From Comamonadaceae bacterium (GTDB lineage: Bacteria; Pseudomonadota; Gammaproteobacteria; Burkholderiales; Burkholderiaceae_C): a stretch of 41,464 bases of DNA. The DNA lies in NCBI GenBank assembly GCA_027490555.1, contig JAIXXW010000300.1, positions 1-41,464 on the forward strand. The letters run 5' to 3'. Position 1 is the first letter of the stretch. The number at the start of each line of letters is the position of its first letter. Shown one piece after another: positions 33,238-41,237 of the stretch. The position numbers and the translations under genes were made by a program. Under the pieces are notes generated by a model that saw only the letters and a program-made list of their open reading frames with translations, searched no databases and was not told the DNA's origin.

Positions 33238-36200
33238 ATGAACACACAATCAGGAAACTCCATGAAATCCAAGCAATTCAAACGTGTCGCTGGTCAATCT
33301 TTTGCGCTGACGACAGTCGCTACCGTGGTGACAGCCTTGTTTTCACCGGTGCATGCCCAGCCCGCGGCCAATGCCTTGCCTACTGGCGCACAGGTGGTGC
33401 ATGGCTCTGCGGCCATCAACACCATCGGTGCCAGCATGCAGATTCAGCAAAACAGCGCCAAGCTGATCACCAACTGGCAGAACTTTGACATTGGCAGTGC
33501 GGCCAAAGTCGAGTTCGTGCAGCCCTCGGCTGCATCCGTTGCACTCAACCGTGTGACCGGTTCCGATGCTGCATCGCAGATTTTTGGTGTGTTGAACGCC
33601 AATGGCCGGGTGTTTTTGGTCAACCCCAACGGGATCTTGTTTGGCGCTACAGCCCGCATCGATGCCGGTGCACTGGTCGCTTCGACTTTGAACATCCGCG
33701 ATCAAGACTTTTTGTCGGGTCAGTACCAATTTGATCTGAACAACCCTGTTGGCCAAGTCAAAAACTTTGGTGAACTGGTCGCCAAGCAAGGTGGTTTTGT
33801 GGCCCTGATGGGTGCGCAAGTGGACAACGCTGGCCGTGTGGTGGCCACCGGTGGTCAGGCGGCATTGGCTGCCGGTCAGTCTGTGCGCATGCAAATTGGT
33901 GAAACCGGCTTGCTGGGCATGGATGTGGTGGCCGGCCAGGCCAACACCCAGGTCAGCAACAGCGGGGCGGTGATTGCCCATGGCGGCAATGTGCTGATGA
34001 GCGCACAAAGTGCCGCCGGTTTGATGTCCGGGGCCGTCAACCTGACGGGCCTGGTGCAAGCCAGCCGCATCGATGGTCAGGGTGGTCATGTCCGCCTGGA
34101 TGGCGGCGATGTGACGGTGACTGGCACGGGCCGCATCGAAGCCACTGGCCAGGGTACCGACGTGACCCTTTGGGCCGAGCGGAACACCCGCATGGACGGC
34201 ACCATCAATGCCCTGGGTGGCAAGGTCGACACGTCTTCCAAGGGCGAGCTGGGTATTCGCGGGACCGTCAATGCCCCCGAGTGGGTGCTCGACCCGCTGA
34301 CCCTGACAGTGGTCAACACGGTGCCCTCCAGCGGCAACGACATCAACGTGGACTTTTTCGTGGCGGCCAGTTCGATCCAGAACTACCTTAATGGCGGAGC
34401 CAACCCTGGCAATACCACGCAAGGTGTACCGGCCACGGTGGTTGTTGGCTTCAACGACACCGCACCCCGCACGCTGTCGCTGCTGGCGACCAATCAAATC
34501 AACATCAATGCCGACATTTCCAAGACTGCTGGTGGCGATGCAACCCTGGTGATGGGCACACAAGGCGGTGGCAATGCCGTCAATATCACAGTCAATAACC
34601 CGATTTCCTCCATCGCAGGAAGACTCAATCTGCAGTTTGGCGCCTCACCGAGCGACAATCTTGGGCGGGCCACCATCAATGCCCCTTTGGCGACCAACGG
34701 CGGTACAGTGACGTTCAACAAAGACGCTGTGCTGGCCCATGCCACACCCATTTCAACCAAAATCACCGAAAACAGCAGCGCGCAGTCTGGCAGCATCATT
34801 TTCGAGAAGAATGCTTTCTTGGCTGCTCCCGGTTATGCCGTGAGCCTGGACACCCAAGGACCGCAAAGCGGTGGTTCGTACACCGGCAAAGGTGGCAACA
34901 TCCAGTTCAAGGCTGACATCCTGTCGGCCCAGCCGACCAACCTGCCGCAATATGCGCAGGCTTTGACGCTGGACACCACCGGCTACAACAGTGCTGCTCC
35001 TTTGACCGGGCCCGGCAACATCATTTTGGGTACGAGCGCCACAAACGTGGTGGGCGGCTCCAACCTGTCTGCGGGTTCGGTGAACGCCCTCAAGAGTTTG
35101 ACTCTGCTGGGCGATACAGTGATTGACCTCAATGCCAGCACCGTGAACATCGTGTCCAGCAATGGTGATGTGATCACTGGCAGTTCACGCTTGGGCACGC
35201 CAACCCTCCAACTCAATGCCGACAACACCACCATCAACGTATTTGGTGACCGCCAAGGCAATCTGGCGGGCAACGTGGCAGGCTACACCGATTATGTTCA
35301 GTCGACTTTTGACATCGCAGGCGGCAAAACCACAGCACAGACATTGACCGTCAATTCTGATCGGGCCATCAAGATGGTCAACAGAAGCATCACTGCGGGT
35401 GGCGCGGGCGGGTTGGACGTGAACTTGAACCCGAACCAGGGCAATGGTTCTGGGGTGGGCGGTGTGGCCATGACCAATGCCAGCGTCAACACGCGTGGTG
35501 GGGACTTCATCGTGGCTGGTGCCGAAGGCAACGGTGGCGATGTGCAGTTGCTGACCGATGGTTTCTACGCTTCCAACTCCCAGATTCGCACGGAAGGTGG
35601 CGCATTGCGCATCACAGCCGAAGCGCCGACTGACACCGCAGCGGGCTCTGCCATTCGCTTGACCGGGGCCAGCACTGTTTTGTCTTCTGGTGCGGGCAAC
35701 ATGACGCTTGTGGGTTCGGTGAACAACTTCGCGGGCTCGGGCAACAAGGATGCCGTGGTCATTGGCGAAGGCGGCAATGCACGCGTGACTTTGACTGCGA
35801 CCACGGGTGAGATTTCCATCACGGGCAATGCCTCTGGCGTAGGTTCTGGAGATCTGGTGACAGGGGGCAGCCGTTACAACGGTGTGGTGATCTCCTCCAA
35901 GGCCTTGATCGAAACCACCGGTGTCGGAGCTGGCAACATCACGATCGTGGGTACCGGTGGCGGCGGCGACAAGGTCTTCATTGCCGAGAACCATGGCGTG
36001 CGTTTTGCCGATGCTGACACCAGCGTGGTCTCGACCACCGGCAACATTGCCATCGTGGGTGCCAGCGGTGGCAAAACCAAAGGAACCAGCGGGACCAACA
36101 GCTTCGGCATTTATGCAGAAGGCCAGAACATATATGTGGGTTCTGGTAGCGGTGCCTATGAAACGTCTGGCACCAACATTGGCCTTCTCAAGCAGGCAGG

Positions 36201-39200
36201 GCCTACAGCGACAGGACATGTCACTTTTGCTGCAGACTCCATGCAGTTTGTCAACACATCTGCTTCGCACATGAAAGCGGCTTCGAAAGGTGAATTGCGA
36301 ATCCACACACTGAATGCGGGTACGGCCATTGAAATTGGTGCCACAACCGGTGAGCTTGCCACAGCGCAAAATTCGCCGACGCAGTACTTGGGCAGTAATT
36401 GGTTCAATGGCACGCCCAATGCCATTTTCCAGCCAGGTTTCCGCGATGTGGTCATTGGCAATGCCCGATCCGGTGTGGACCATGAAAATGCCGAGGTCGC
36501 CACCGTCGGGTCCACCTCCACCATGAAGGTCACTGCAGCCACGACTTTCCGCGACAACCTTGTCCTGGACATGAGTGGTACAGGAGGTCGATTCGAGCTG
36601 GGTGCCAACGCGCCGCTGACAGTCTCGGCCAGCGCGGTGGGCACCCAAGGCAAGCCCAACAGCGACGGCCGTTCCTTGACGATTCAAACCCAAGCGGGAG
36701 CGACTGCCACACAGTCATTGTTGACCGTTGACCAGCTGCAAATTCTGGGTTCTGGTCCCCAAAACTTCAACAGGGCGGATGGCCATCAAATCAACACCTT
36801 GGCTGCACGTTTGACTGCTGGTGATTTGACCTTGAACAACAACCAGGATCTGACGGTGGGTTCGGTCAGTGTTTTTGGTGGACAGAATGACCTGCCGGTT
36901 GCGCACAACCAGAAAAACACATGGATGGACACGGTTGCTCGGGGCGCTAAAGGCCCTGGAGCCAGAACCGAATTGGTGGGCGCCAGTACCACGGTGCCCA
37001 CTGTGGGTATCGCTACGCCAGGCAATGTGGTCCTGAATTCTGAAAACGCCCATCTGACACAGACAGCTGCTGGTGGAATTCGTGCCAACCAACTCACTGC
37101 AACGGCCGCCACGTATGTGGACTTCTTCAAAGCAGATGGGGTAGGAACTCAATTCGAGGCCAACAATGTGGTCCATTTGGCTGGCGTTTCCAACAAAGGT
37201 GACTTTGCCTGGAAAGACATCAATGGTTTCAATGTGGAGAGACTCTCCACCTTGTCTACCCAAGGCGTGATCGCGCGCCCAGACGGTGCGCAGGGGCACA
37301 CTATCGATTTGCAAGCCTTGTCGGGTGACATCACTCAAAGTGCAAGTTTGCAAGCTCAAAACCTTCGCGCTCAAGCACAAAACAATGTGACCTTGTCCAA
37401 TGTGGGCAACCTCATTGACAACATCTCTGGGCAAGCAACCGTAGGCTCATTTGCCTATACGGATGCGGATTCTTTGAGAGTGGACTCGACCAAAGCAACC
37501 CGTTCTGCTGGCGTGGCAACGGATGGCGTGACAGCTGCTGTCACCATCGATCTGCGCTCGGTGGACGGTGCTTTGAGCCAGACTTCCGCTGGGCGTCTGC
37601 AGTCGGCGAATCTGCACGCCAGAGCTGCCACGGGTGTGGTGTGGGATACGGCGACCAACAACAACGTCACCAACATTTCAGGATCGGTGACAGGTGTTGG
37701 TGATTTTGTTTACAAAGACACCACTGGGTTGACTGTCGGAACGGTTGCCGGTGTGGCTGGTTTGACTGTCGCCCAAGGCAATGTGAGTCTGGTCTCTGGG
37801 GGGGTGTTGAACCAGACAGAGTCAGGTGTCATCGAAACTCGAGGTTTGCGTGCCCTGGCTACCTCTAGCGTCGACCTGGACAGTGCTGTCAACAAGGTGC
37901 AGACATTGGCTGGTCAAAGCACGGCCGACAACTTTGTCTTTAAAAATGCCGGCGGTTTCCTTGTGGGCACGGTGAAGGCGGATGCTGATCGCGTGGGCAG
38001 CGAAGGCATCTCCGCAGCCAATCAGGTGGACTTGCAGGCCAATGCCAGCAATATTGCTCAATCGGCAGCTGGTGGCATCACAGGTGCTTCTTTGCGTGCC
38101 GTTGCTCCTGGCGGCGTGTGGTTGGCGACTGCAGACGACAACAACGTTGCACAAATTGCCGGTCAGGCAAGTGCAGGCCATTTTGCCTTCAAGGATTCAG
38201 TCGGTGATCTCAATGTGAATGTGGCGGGTGTCAGAACCATCAGCAATGGTGTCTCGGCCAGGGATACGGTGGACCTGAACGTGGTGGGCGGTGCCTTGAG
38301 TCAAGGCCAATCGATCACGGGCAATGCGCTTCGCGCCCAGGCCAGTGGCCATGTCACGCTGAGCAATGCCAACAACCACGTGAACCTGTTGGCGGGTCGA
38401 TCCACCAGCGGTGACTTCTCCTATGTCGATTCAGGTTCTGTGTCTGTGGCGACCATTGCGGCTGCCCAGGATGGCCAGGTGCTGACAGCAGGTATCCAGG
38501 CCACATCGGCAGGGAAAACGGTGCATCTGGTAACAGCCAATCGGCTGGACCAGGAGGCCGGGGCTTCTGTCAAGGCGCCGAATGCGCTGTTGAATGCTGC
38601 CGTGGTCAACTTGAACGAGCGCAACAACGAAGTCAGCGTTTTGGCAGGTCGTTCCGATGGCAACTTCACCTTCTACAACACAAGCGATTTGTCCGTCGGC
38701 ACAGTGAAGACAGCCGCTGGCGTTGATCGCCGGGCTCCTGCCAGCACCGCGCTGGCCAAGGTCGATATCCAGACGCGTGGCAATTTGACGTTGAACGCTC
38801 AGGTTACAGGCCGTGCTGAAGGCAACGAGGCTCTGGACGAGGCTGTGGTCTTGCGTGCGGAAAAGCGTTTCCTGAACGAAACTTCGCTGCGCGACCAGGC
38901 CATCGTGGCCCATGATGGTCGCTGGTTGGTGTATGACAACAACCCCTTGTTGCTCAACAAAGACATGAATGGTCTGGCTTCTGAAACCTTCAATGTGACT
39001 TCAGACCGTGACTTCTTGTTGATCAACACACGTTTCCAAGACTACCCTCCAGCGGCTGTCTATGCCAGGGGCAATGGTTACATCACCACAGCCCAGGCAT
39101 TGAATCCCGAGGATGTGACGCGTGTGACCCAAGGTCATCAGAGCACGGCCCTGGGTCAGCAGACGCGTGAGGTCACGCCAGACCAGATTGAGCGCATGAG

Positions 39201-39528
39201 CAAGATGAACCAGTTGACGGGCGTGACACCATCCGTGTTCACAAGTCCACGTGGCTCTTTTGCCATGATCTCCTCGAGTACTGCAGTGCCTTTGCGTGTG
39301 GCGGTGCCGATGGGCCGTGCGTTCAAGCTGGATTTGCGTGACTTGGTGGGGCAGGGCCGTTTGAGCAGCATTGCTGCAGCGGACGGCTCGGCCACACCTT
39401 GGGTTTCGGCTGCAGGTCAAGCCGAGTTGATCGGCACGGCACCGCGGGCGACCGAACTGGTGCTTTCCATCACAGACCCTGGTCAAACCCAGCCTCGCAG
39501 AATCCGTTTGCAGTTGCAGGCGCTCTGA
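33238..39528 (+). CDS. TpsA filamentous-hemagglutinin-type exoprotein
   Basis: The protein has 2096 residues from ATG 33238; ATG 33262 has an AGGA site at good spacing and may be the real start (MKSKQFKRVAGQ). A signal peptide ends near FSPVHAQ. The N-terminal TPS secretion domain follows: INTIGASMQIQQNSAKLITNW, FDIGSAAKVEFVQPS, and NPNGILFG from Asn129, the hallmark loop recognised by TpsB. The middle is a repetitive beta-helix. Residues about 1275-1825 hold seven diverged repeats of about 85 residues. The C-terminal region contains NGYITTAQALNPEDVTR and ends in RRIRLQLQAL, without VENN motif or toxin-like domain. The likely role is a surface adhesin or matrix protein exported by the upstream TpsB. 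It is the last gene of the operon. Confidence 0.92.
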   Translation: MNTQSGNSMKSKQFKRVAGQSFALTTVATVVTALFSPVHAQPAANALPTGAQVVHGSAAINTIGASMQIQQNSAKLITNWQNFDIGSAAKVEFVQPSAASVALNRVTGSDAASQIFGVLNANGRVFLVNPNGILFGATARIDAGALVASTLNIRDQDFLSGQYQFDLNNPVGQVKNFGELVAKQGGFVALMGAQVDNAGRVVATGGQAALAAGQSVRMQIGETGLLGMDVVAGQANTQVSNSGAVIAHGGNVLMSAQSAAGLMSGAVNLTGLVQASRIDGQGGHVRLDGGDVTVTGTGRIEATGQGTDVTLWAERNTRMDGTINALGGKVDTSSKGELGIRGTVNAPEWVLDPLTLTVVNTVPSSGNDINVDFFVAASSIQNYLNGGANPGNTTQGVPATVVVGFNDTAPRTLSLLATNQININADISKTAGGDATLVMGTQGGGNAVNITVNNPISSIAGRLNLQFGASPSDNLGRATINAPLATNGGTVTFNKDAVLAHATPISTKITENSSAQSGSIIFEKNAFLAAPGYAVSLDTQGPQSGGSYTGKGGNIQFKADILSAQPTNLPQYAQALTLDTTGYNSAAPLTGPGNIILGTSATNVVGGSNLSAGSVNALKSLTLLGDTVIDLNASTVNIVSSNGDVITGSSRLGTPTLQLNADNTTINVFGDRQGNLAGNVAGYTDYVQSTFDIAGGKTTAQTLTVNSDRAIKMVNRSITAGGAGGLDVNLNPNQGNGSGVGGVAMTNASVNTRGGDFIVAGAEGNGGDVQLLTDGFYASNSQIRTEGGALRITAEAPTDTAAGSAIRLTGASTVLSSGAGNMTLVGSVNNFAGSGNKDAVVIGEGGNARVTLTATTGEISITGNASGVGSGDLVTGGSRYNGVVISSKALIETTGVGAGNITIVGTGGGGDKVFIAENHGVRFADADTSVVSTTGNIAIVGASGGKTKGTSGTNSFGIYAEGQNIYVGSGSGAYETSGTNIGLLKQAGPTATGHVTFAADSMQFVNTSASHMKAASKGELRIHTLNAGTAIEIGATTGELATAQNSPTQYLGSNWFNGTPNAIFQPGFRDVVIGNARSGVDHENAEVATVGSTSTMKVTAATTFRDNLVLDMSGTGGRFELGANAPLTVSASAVGTQGKPNSDGRSLTIQTQAGATATQSLLTVDQLQILGSGPQNFNRADGHQINTLAARLTAGDLTLNNNQDLTVGSVSVFGGQNDLPVAHNQKNTWMDTVARGAKGPGARTELVGASTTVPTVGIATPGNVVLNSENAHLTQTAAGGIRANQLTATAATYVDFFKADGVGTQFEANNVVHLAGVSNKGDFAWKDINGFNVERLSTLSTQGVIARPDGAQGHTIDLQALSGDITQSASLQAQNLRAQAQNNVTLSNVGNLIDNISGQATVGSFAYTDADSLRVDSTKATRSAGVATDGVTAAVTIDLRSVDGALSQTSAGRLQSANLHARAATGVVWDTATNNNVTNISGSVTGVGDFVYKDTTGLTVGTVAGVAGLTVAQGNVSLVSGGVLNQTESGVIETRGLRALATSSVDLDSAVNKVQTLAGQSTADNFVFKNAGGFLVGTVKADADRVGSEGISAANQVDLQANASNIAQSAAGGITGASLRAVAPGGVWLATADDNNVAQIAGQASAGHFAFKDSVGDLNVNVAGVRTISNGVSARDTVDLNVVGGALSQGQSITGNALRAQASGHVTLSNANNHVNLLAGRSTSGDFSYVDSGSVSVATIAAAQDGQVLTAGIQATSAGKTVHLVTANRLDQEAGASVKAPNALLNAAVVNLNERNNEVSVLAGRSDGNFTFYNTSDLSVGTVKTAAGVDRRAPASTALAKVDIQTRGNLTLNAQVTGRAEGNEALDEAVVLRAEKRFLNETSLRDQAIVAHDGRWLVYDNNPLLLNKDMNGLASETFNVTSDRDFLLINTRFQDYPPAAVYARGNGYITTAQALNPEDVTRVTQGHQSTALGQQTREVTPDQIERMSKMNQLTGVTPSVFTSPRGSFAMISSSTAVPLRVAVPMGRAFKLDLRDLVGQGRLSSIAAADGSATPWVSAAGQAELIGTAPRATELVLSITDPGQTQPRRIRLQLQAL
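37060..38720 (+). repeat. Seven-copy ~85-residue repeat region in the TpsA protein
   Basis: Seven diverged units share a core: an L-R-A-x-A strand, a variable segment with N-x-V, then LAG followed by a short variable part ending in F-x-[YFW], and a last strand ending V-G-T-V. Examples are LRAQASGHVTLSNANNHV followed by LLAGRSTSGDFSYVDSG, and LRALATSSVDLDSAVNKV followed by TLAGQSTADNFVFKNAG. The units probably add turns to the beta-helix. DNA divergence between copies shows they are not recent. Confidence 0.85.
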
Positions 39529-39539
39529 TATGTCCAATG

Positions 39540-39604
39540 CCGCTCCTCTCTATGGGGAGCGGTATTGGATTCATAAAAAATGCCACCTTGGGGTGGCATT
39601 TTTT
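39540..39604. terminator. Tandem hairpins, the second a bidirectional rho-independent terminator
   Basis: The first hairpin has stems CCGCTCC (39540-39546) and GGAGCGG (39556-39562). The second has stems TGCCACC (39581-39587) and GGTGGCA (39592-39598) with loop TTGG, preceded by six A and followed by six T, so it can work on both strands. It ends the secretion operon and also the convergent gene at 39625. Confidence 0.92.
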
Positions 39605-39624
39605 ATGGGTGGCAGATGTTGAAT

Positions 39625-39981
39625 TTATTCAGTTGTTGGCCCGGTGATGGAGCCGTCATTCGTTCCGTGGGGCTGCGTGGACTGCCAGTAACTCAGCTGG
39701 ATTGGCCGCACGAGTGAATACAGCCACAGACCCAATGCCACCAGGCTTCCGAAAAACGCAGTCAGCAGCAGGGCCATCATCAAACCCACCAGGGGCGATA
39801 ACAGCAATCCGGACCAGCCTGTGAGTGCGTGTCCATTCATCTTCACGGCGCCCATGCCAAAAGTGGATAAAACTCCCATGAGCGTCATCAATGGCACCAA
39901 TGAGCACACGGTGCCGCATGCGACGAGTTTGTAAACAGAGCTGGTGGAAAGTTGACGGACTGAATGGCTGTGGAAGGTCAT
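39625..39981 (-). CDS. Small two-helix membrane protein, unknown function
   Basis: The protein has 118 residues from the ATG at 39979-39981 (MTFHSHSV), preceded by an AGG at reasonable distance; an in-frame ATG at 40029 would add 16 residues. Two hydrophobic segments are visible: residues about 18-42 (LVACGTVCSLVPLMTLMGVL) and about 56-90 (GLLLSPLVGLMMALLLTAFF and onward to LYSLV). The tail after YWQSTQPHG is polar. I do not recognise the family. It converges on the secretion operon and shares its terminator, so it is a separate transcription unit. It is probably an inner-membrane protein. Confidence 0.65.
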   Translation of the reverse strand: MTFHSHSVRQLSTSSVYKLVACGTVCSLVPLMTLMGVLSTFGMGAVKMNGHALTGWSGLLLSPLVGLMMALLLTAFFGSLVALGLWLYSLVRPIQLSYWQSTQPHGTNDGSITGPTTE

Positions 39982-40032
39982 GGTGTCAGCCTGGTGAGGT
40001 GTTGGATGAATGTTCCACAATTTAAGCATTGT

Positions 40033-40062
40033 TTGGCTTGCAAAATGGTATGTGGATATATT
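40033..40062 (+). promoter_or_regulatory. Candidate promoter for the small cysteine-containing protein
   Basis: TTGGCT (40033-40038) and TATATT (40057-40062, five of six to the -10 consensus) are 18 bases apart in an AT-rich stretch between two divergent small genes. The start codon at 40109 would have a leader of about 40 bases. The -35 match is poor, so confidence is low. Confidence 0.3.
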
Positions 40063-40108
40063 TCAAATTGATTTTATCTTTGAGTGATATTTTTATCGTT
40101 TTGGAAAC

Positions 40109-40312
40109 ATGGAATCTGCCAAGTCGTCGACATGCTCTCAATGCCATTTCTTGATCAGAAATGATGAACCTCAGGATGTACTTCGGTGTGGATATGTTTA
40201 TTTGAGCTTGCCCGCAGGCCAGCGTCGGCCAGGTCGACTGGATACCTATCCGGTGGTGAATGCAGAAGATTCCTGTGATCAATGGCGTGCGTGGGACAGT
40301 CCGCGCAGTTGA
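40109..40312 (+). CDS. Small cysteine-containing protein, unknown function
   Basis: The protein has 67 residues. It has a CxxC pair near the start (STCSQCHFLIRND), a third Cys (LRCGYVYLSLPAGQ) and a fourth near the end (YPVVNAEDSCDQW). The spacing C-x2-C ... C ... P ... YPVV-x3-D-x-C-x-x-[WF] resembles small zinc-ribbon-like proteins of bacteria, which supports it as a real gene. A GGA lies four bases before the ATG and AT-rich DNA lies upstream. It fills most of the gap between the membrane protein gene and gntR. It may bind a metal or an iron-sulfur cluster, but this is inference. Confidence 0.55.
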   Translation: MESAKSSTCSQCHFLIRNDEPQDVLRCGYVYLSLPAGQRRPGRLDTYPVVNAEDSCDQWRAWDSPRS

Positions 40313-40324
40313 CAGCTTGGGTTC

Positions 40325-41047
40325 TCAAAGCCCCGCCAGGGGGCTGCTGCTGTCGATGTTGCTCAGCAGGCGCTCGCGCCCTTTGAGCACATGCCGCTCG
40401 GCGGTGGATTTGGCCTTGGCTTTGGAGCCTTTGACGATCGCCTCGTACAAGGTGCGGTGCTCGGCATTGGACTGGCGCATATTGCCCGGGGCGTTGAAAT
40501 ACTCGCGCCGGAAGAGGTGCATTTCCTTGATGATGTCGTCATACGCGGCCTGGGCCCTCTGGTTGTGCGCCAGCACCAGCACCAGGGCATGGAACTTCAG
40601 GTTCAGCTCGTAATAGAGGTTGGCGTTTTCGGTCTCGCAGGCCACATCCATGGCGTCCAGCAGGGCCTCGAATTGCTGCTTGTGGCTTTCGGTCACGTGG
40701 TCGGTGGCGCGTTCTGCAGCATAACCAAACACCAGCGCCCGCAGGTCGTAGAGCTCCAGCATTTCGCGCACCGACATCTGGCGTACAAACACCCCCCGGT
40801 TGAGCACGGCCTTGACCAGGCCCAGGCCGGTGAGCATGCGGATGGCTTCGCGCACCGGGCCCCGGCTGGTGCCCATGCGCAGGGCCAAGGCGGCTTCGTT
40901 CAGGCGCTCACCGGGCTTGAGCTCGCCGCTGTAAATCAGTTGTTTGAGTTGATCGGCCACAAAAGCGGGCAAACCCTGCTCGGGCCTTTCTAGGGGGGCG
41001 TTCATGGTCAATGGCGGTGGCTGGTCTGGTCTGTTCTGGGCGGTCAT
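40325..41047 (-). CDS. GntR-family transcriptional regulator, FadR/FCD subfamily
   Basis: The protein has 240 residues. Residues about 25-92 form the GntR winged helix: LKQLIYSGELKPGERLNEA, then TSRGPVREAIRML and NRGVFVRQM. Residues about 98-225 form an FCD ligand-binding domain, with the expected metal-site histidines His153 (NLKFH), His197 (AEHRTLYEAI) and His219 (ERHVLKG). Such regulators usually sense an organic acid or acyl compound and repress a neighbouring catabolic operon. The gene is divergent from a CoA-transferase, which is the likely target. The start at 41047 has no clear ribosome site; ATG 41005 (MNAPLERPEQ) is possible. The operator candidate lies at 41116-41178. Confidence 0.93.
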   Translation of the reverse strand: MTAQNRPDQPPPLTMNAPLERPEQGLPAFVADQLKQLIYSGELKPGERLNEAALALRMGTSRGPVREAIRMLTGLGLVKAVLNRGVFVRQMSVREMLELYDLRALVFGYAAERATDHVTESHKQQFEALLDAMDVACETENANLYYELNLKFHALVLVLAHNQRAQAAYDDIIKEMHLFRREYFNAPGNMRQSNAEHRTLYEAIVKGSKAKAKSTAERHVLKGRERLLSNIDSSSPLAGL

Positions 41048-41100
41048 GGGCCGAAGGCGGCCGCAAAGGCTTGCATTGATCCTAACTGAAGATGGCCGAA

Positions 41101-41130
41101 ATCATGCCTTGGGCGTCGCCAAAGTGTCAA
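41101..41130 (-). promoter_or_regulatory. Candidate promoter of the GntR-family regulator
   Basis: On the minus strand a perfect TTGACA (41130-41125) is followed after 18 bases by CATGAT (41106-41101, four of six to -10). The -35 hexamer lies inside the left arm of the inverted repeat at 41120-41132, so a regulator bound there would block it. This fits autorepression. Confidence 0.5.
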
Positions 41131-41178
41131 CAATATCGCCAAAGTGTTGACACTTTGAGGGTCGTCGTTCACACTTTG
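41116..41178. promoter_or_regulatory. Operator-like inverted and direct repeats between gntR and the CoA-transferase gene
   Basis: A perfect 13-base inverted repeat has arms CAAAGTGTCAACA (41120-41132) and TGTTGACACTTTG (41145-41157), 12 bases apart. A 12-base direct repeat TCGCCAAAGTGT occurs at 41116-41127 and 41136-41147. A further one-mismatch half-site GTTCACACTTTG is at 41167-41178. There are thus four related half-sites about 20 bases apart, nearly two helical turns. The position between divergent genes suggests a binding array for the GntR regulator. There is no T run, so it is not a terminator. Confidence 0.7.
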
Positions 41179-41237
41179 CGTCCATTCGCCGGTGCATGCA
41201 TTGGCGCTGTACCTGCCCTTTTTGTTCGGAACTGCCC

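Noticed and set aside
38800..39528. TpsA as a contact-dependent inhibition (CdiA-type) toxin
   Set aside because: There is no VENN motif, no toxin-like C-terminal domain and no small immunity gene downstream; hairpin terminators follow at once.
41120..41157. Inverted repeat as a terminator hairpin
   Set aside because: It lies between two divergent start codons, has a 12-base loop and no T run; an operator is the better reading.
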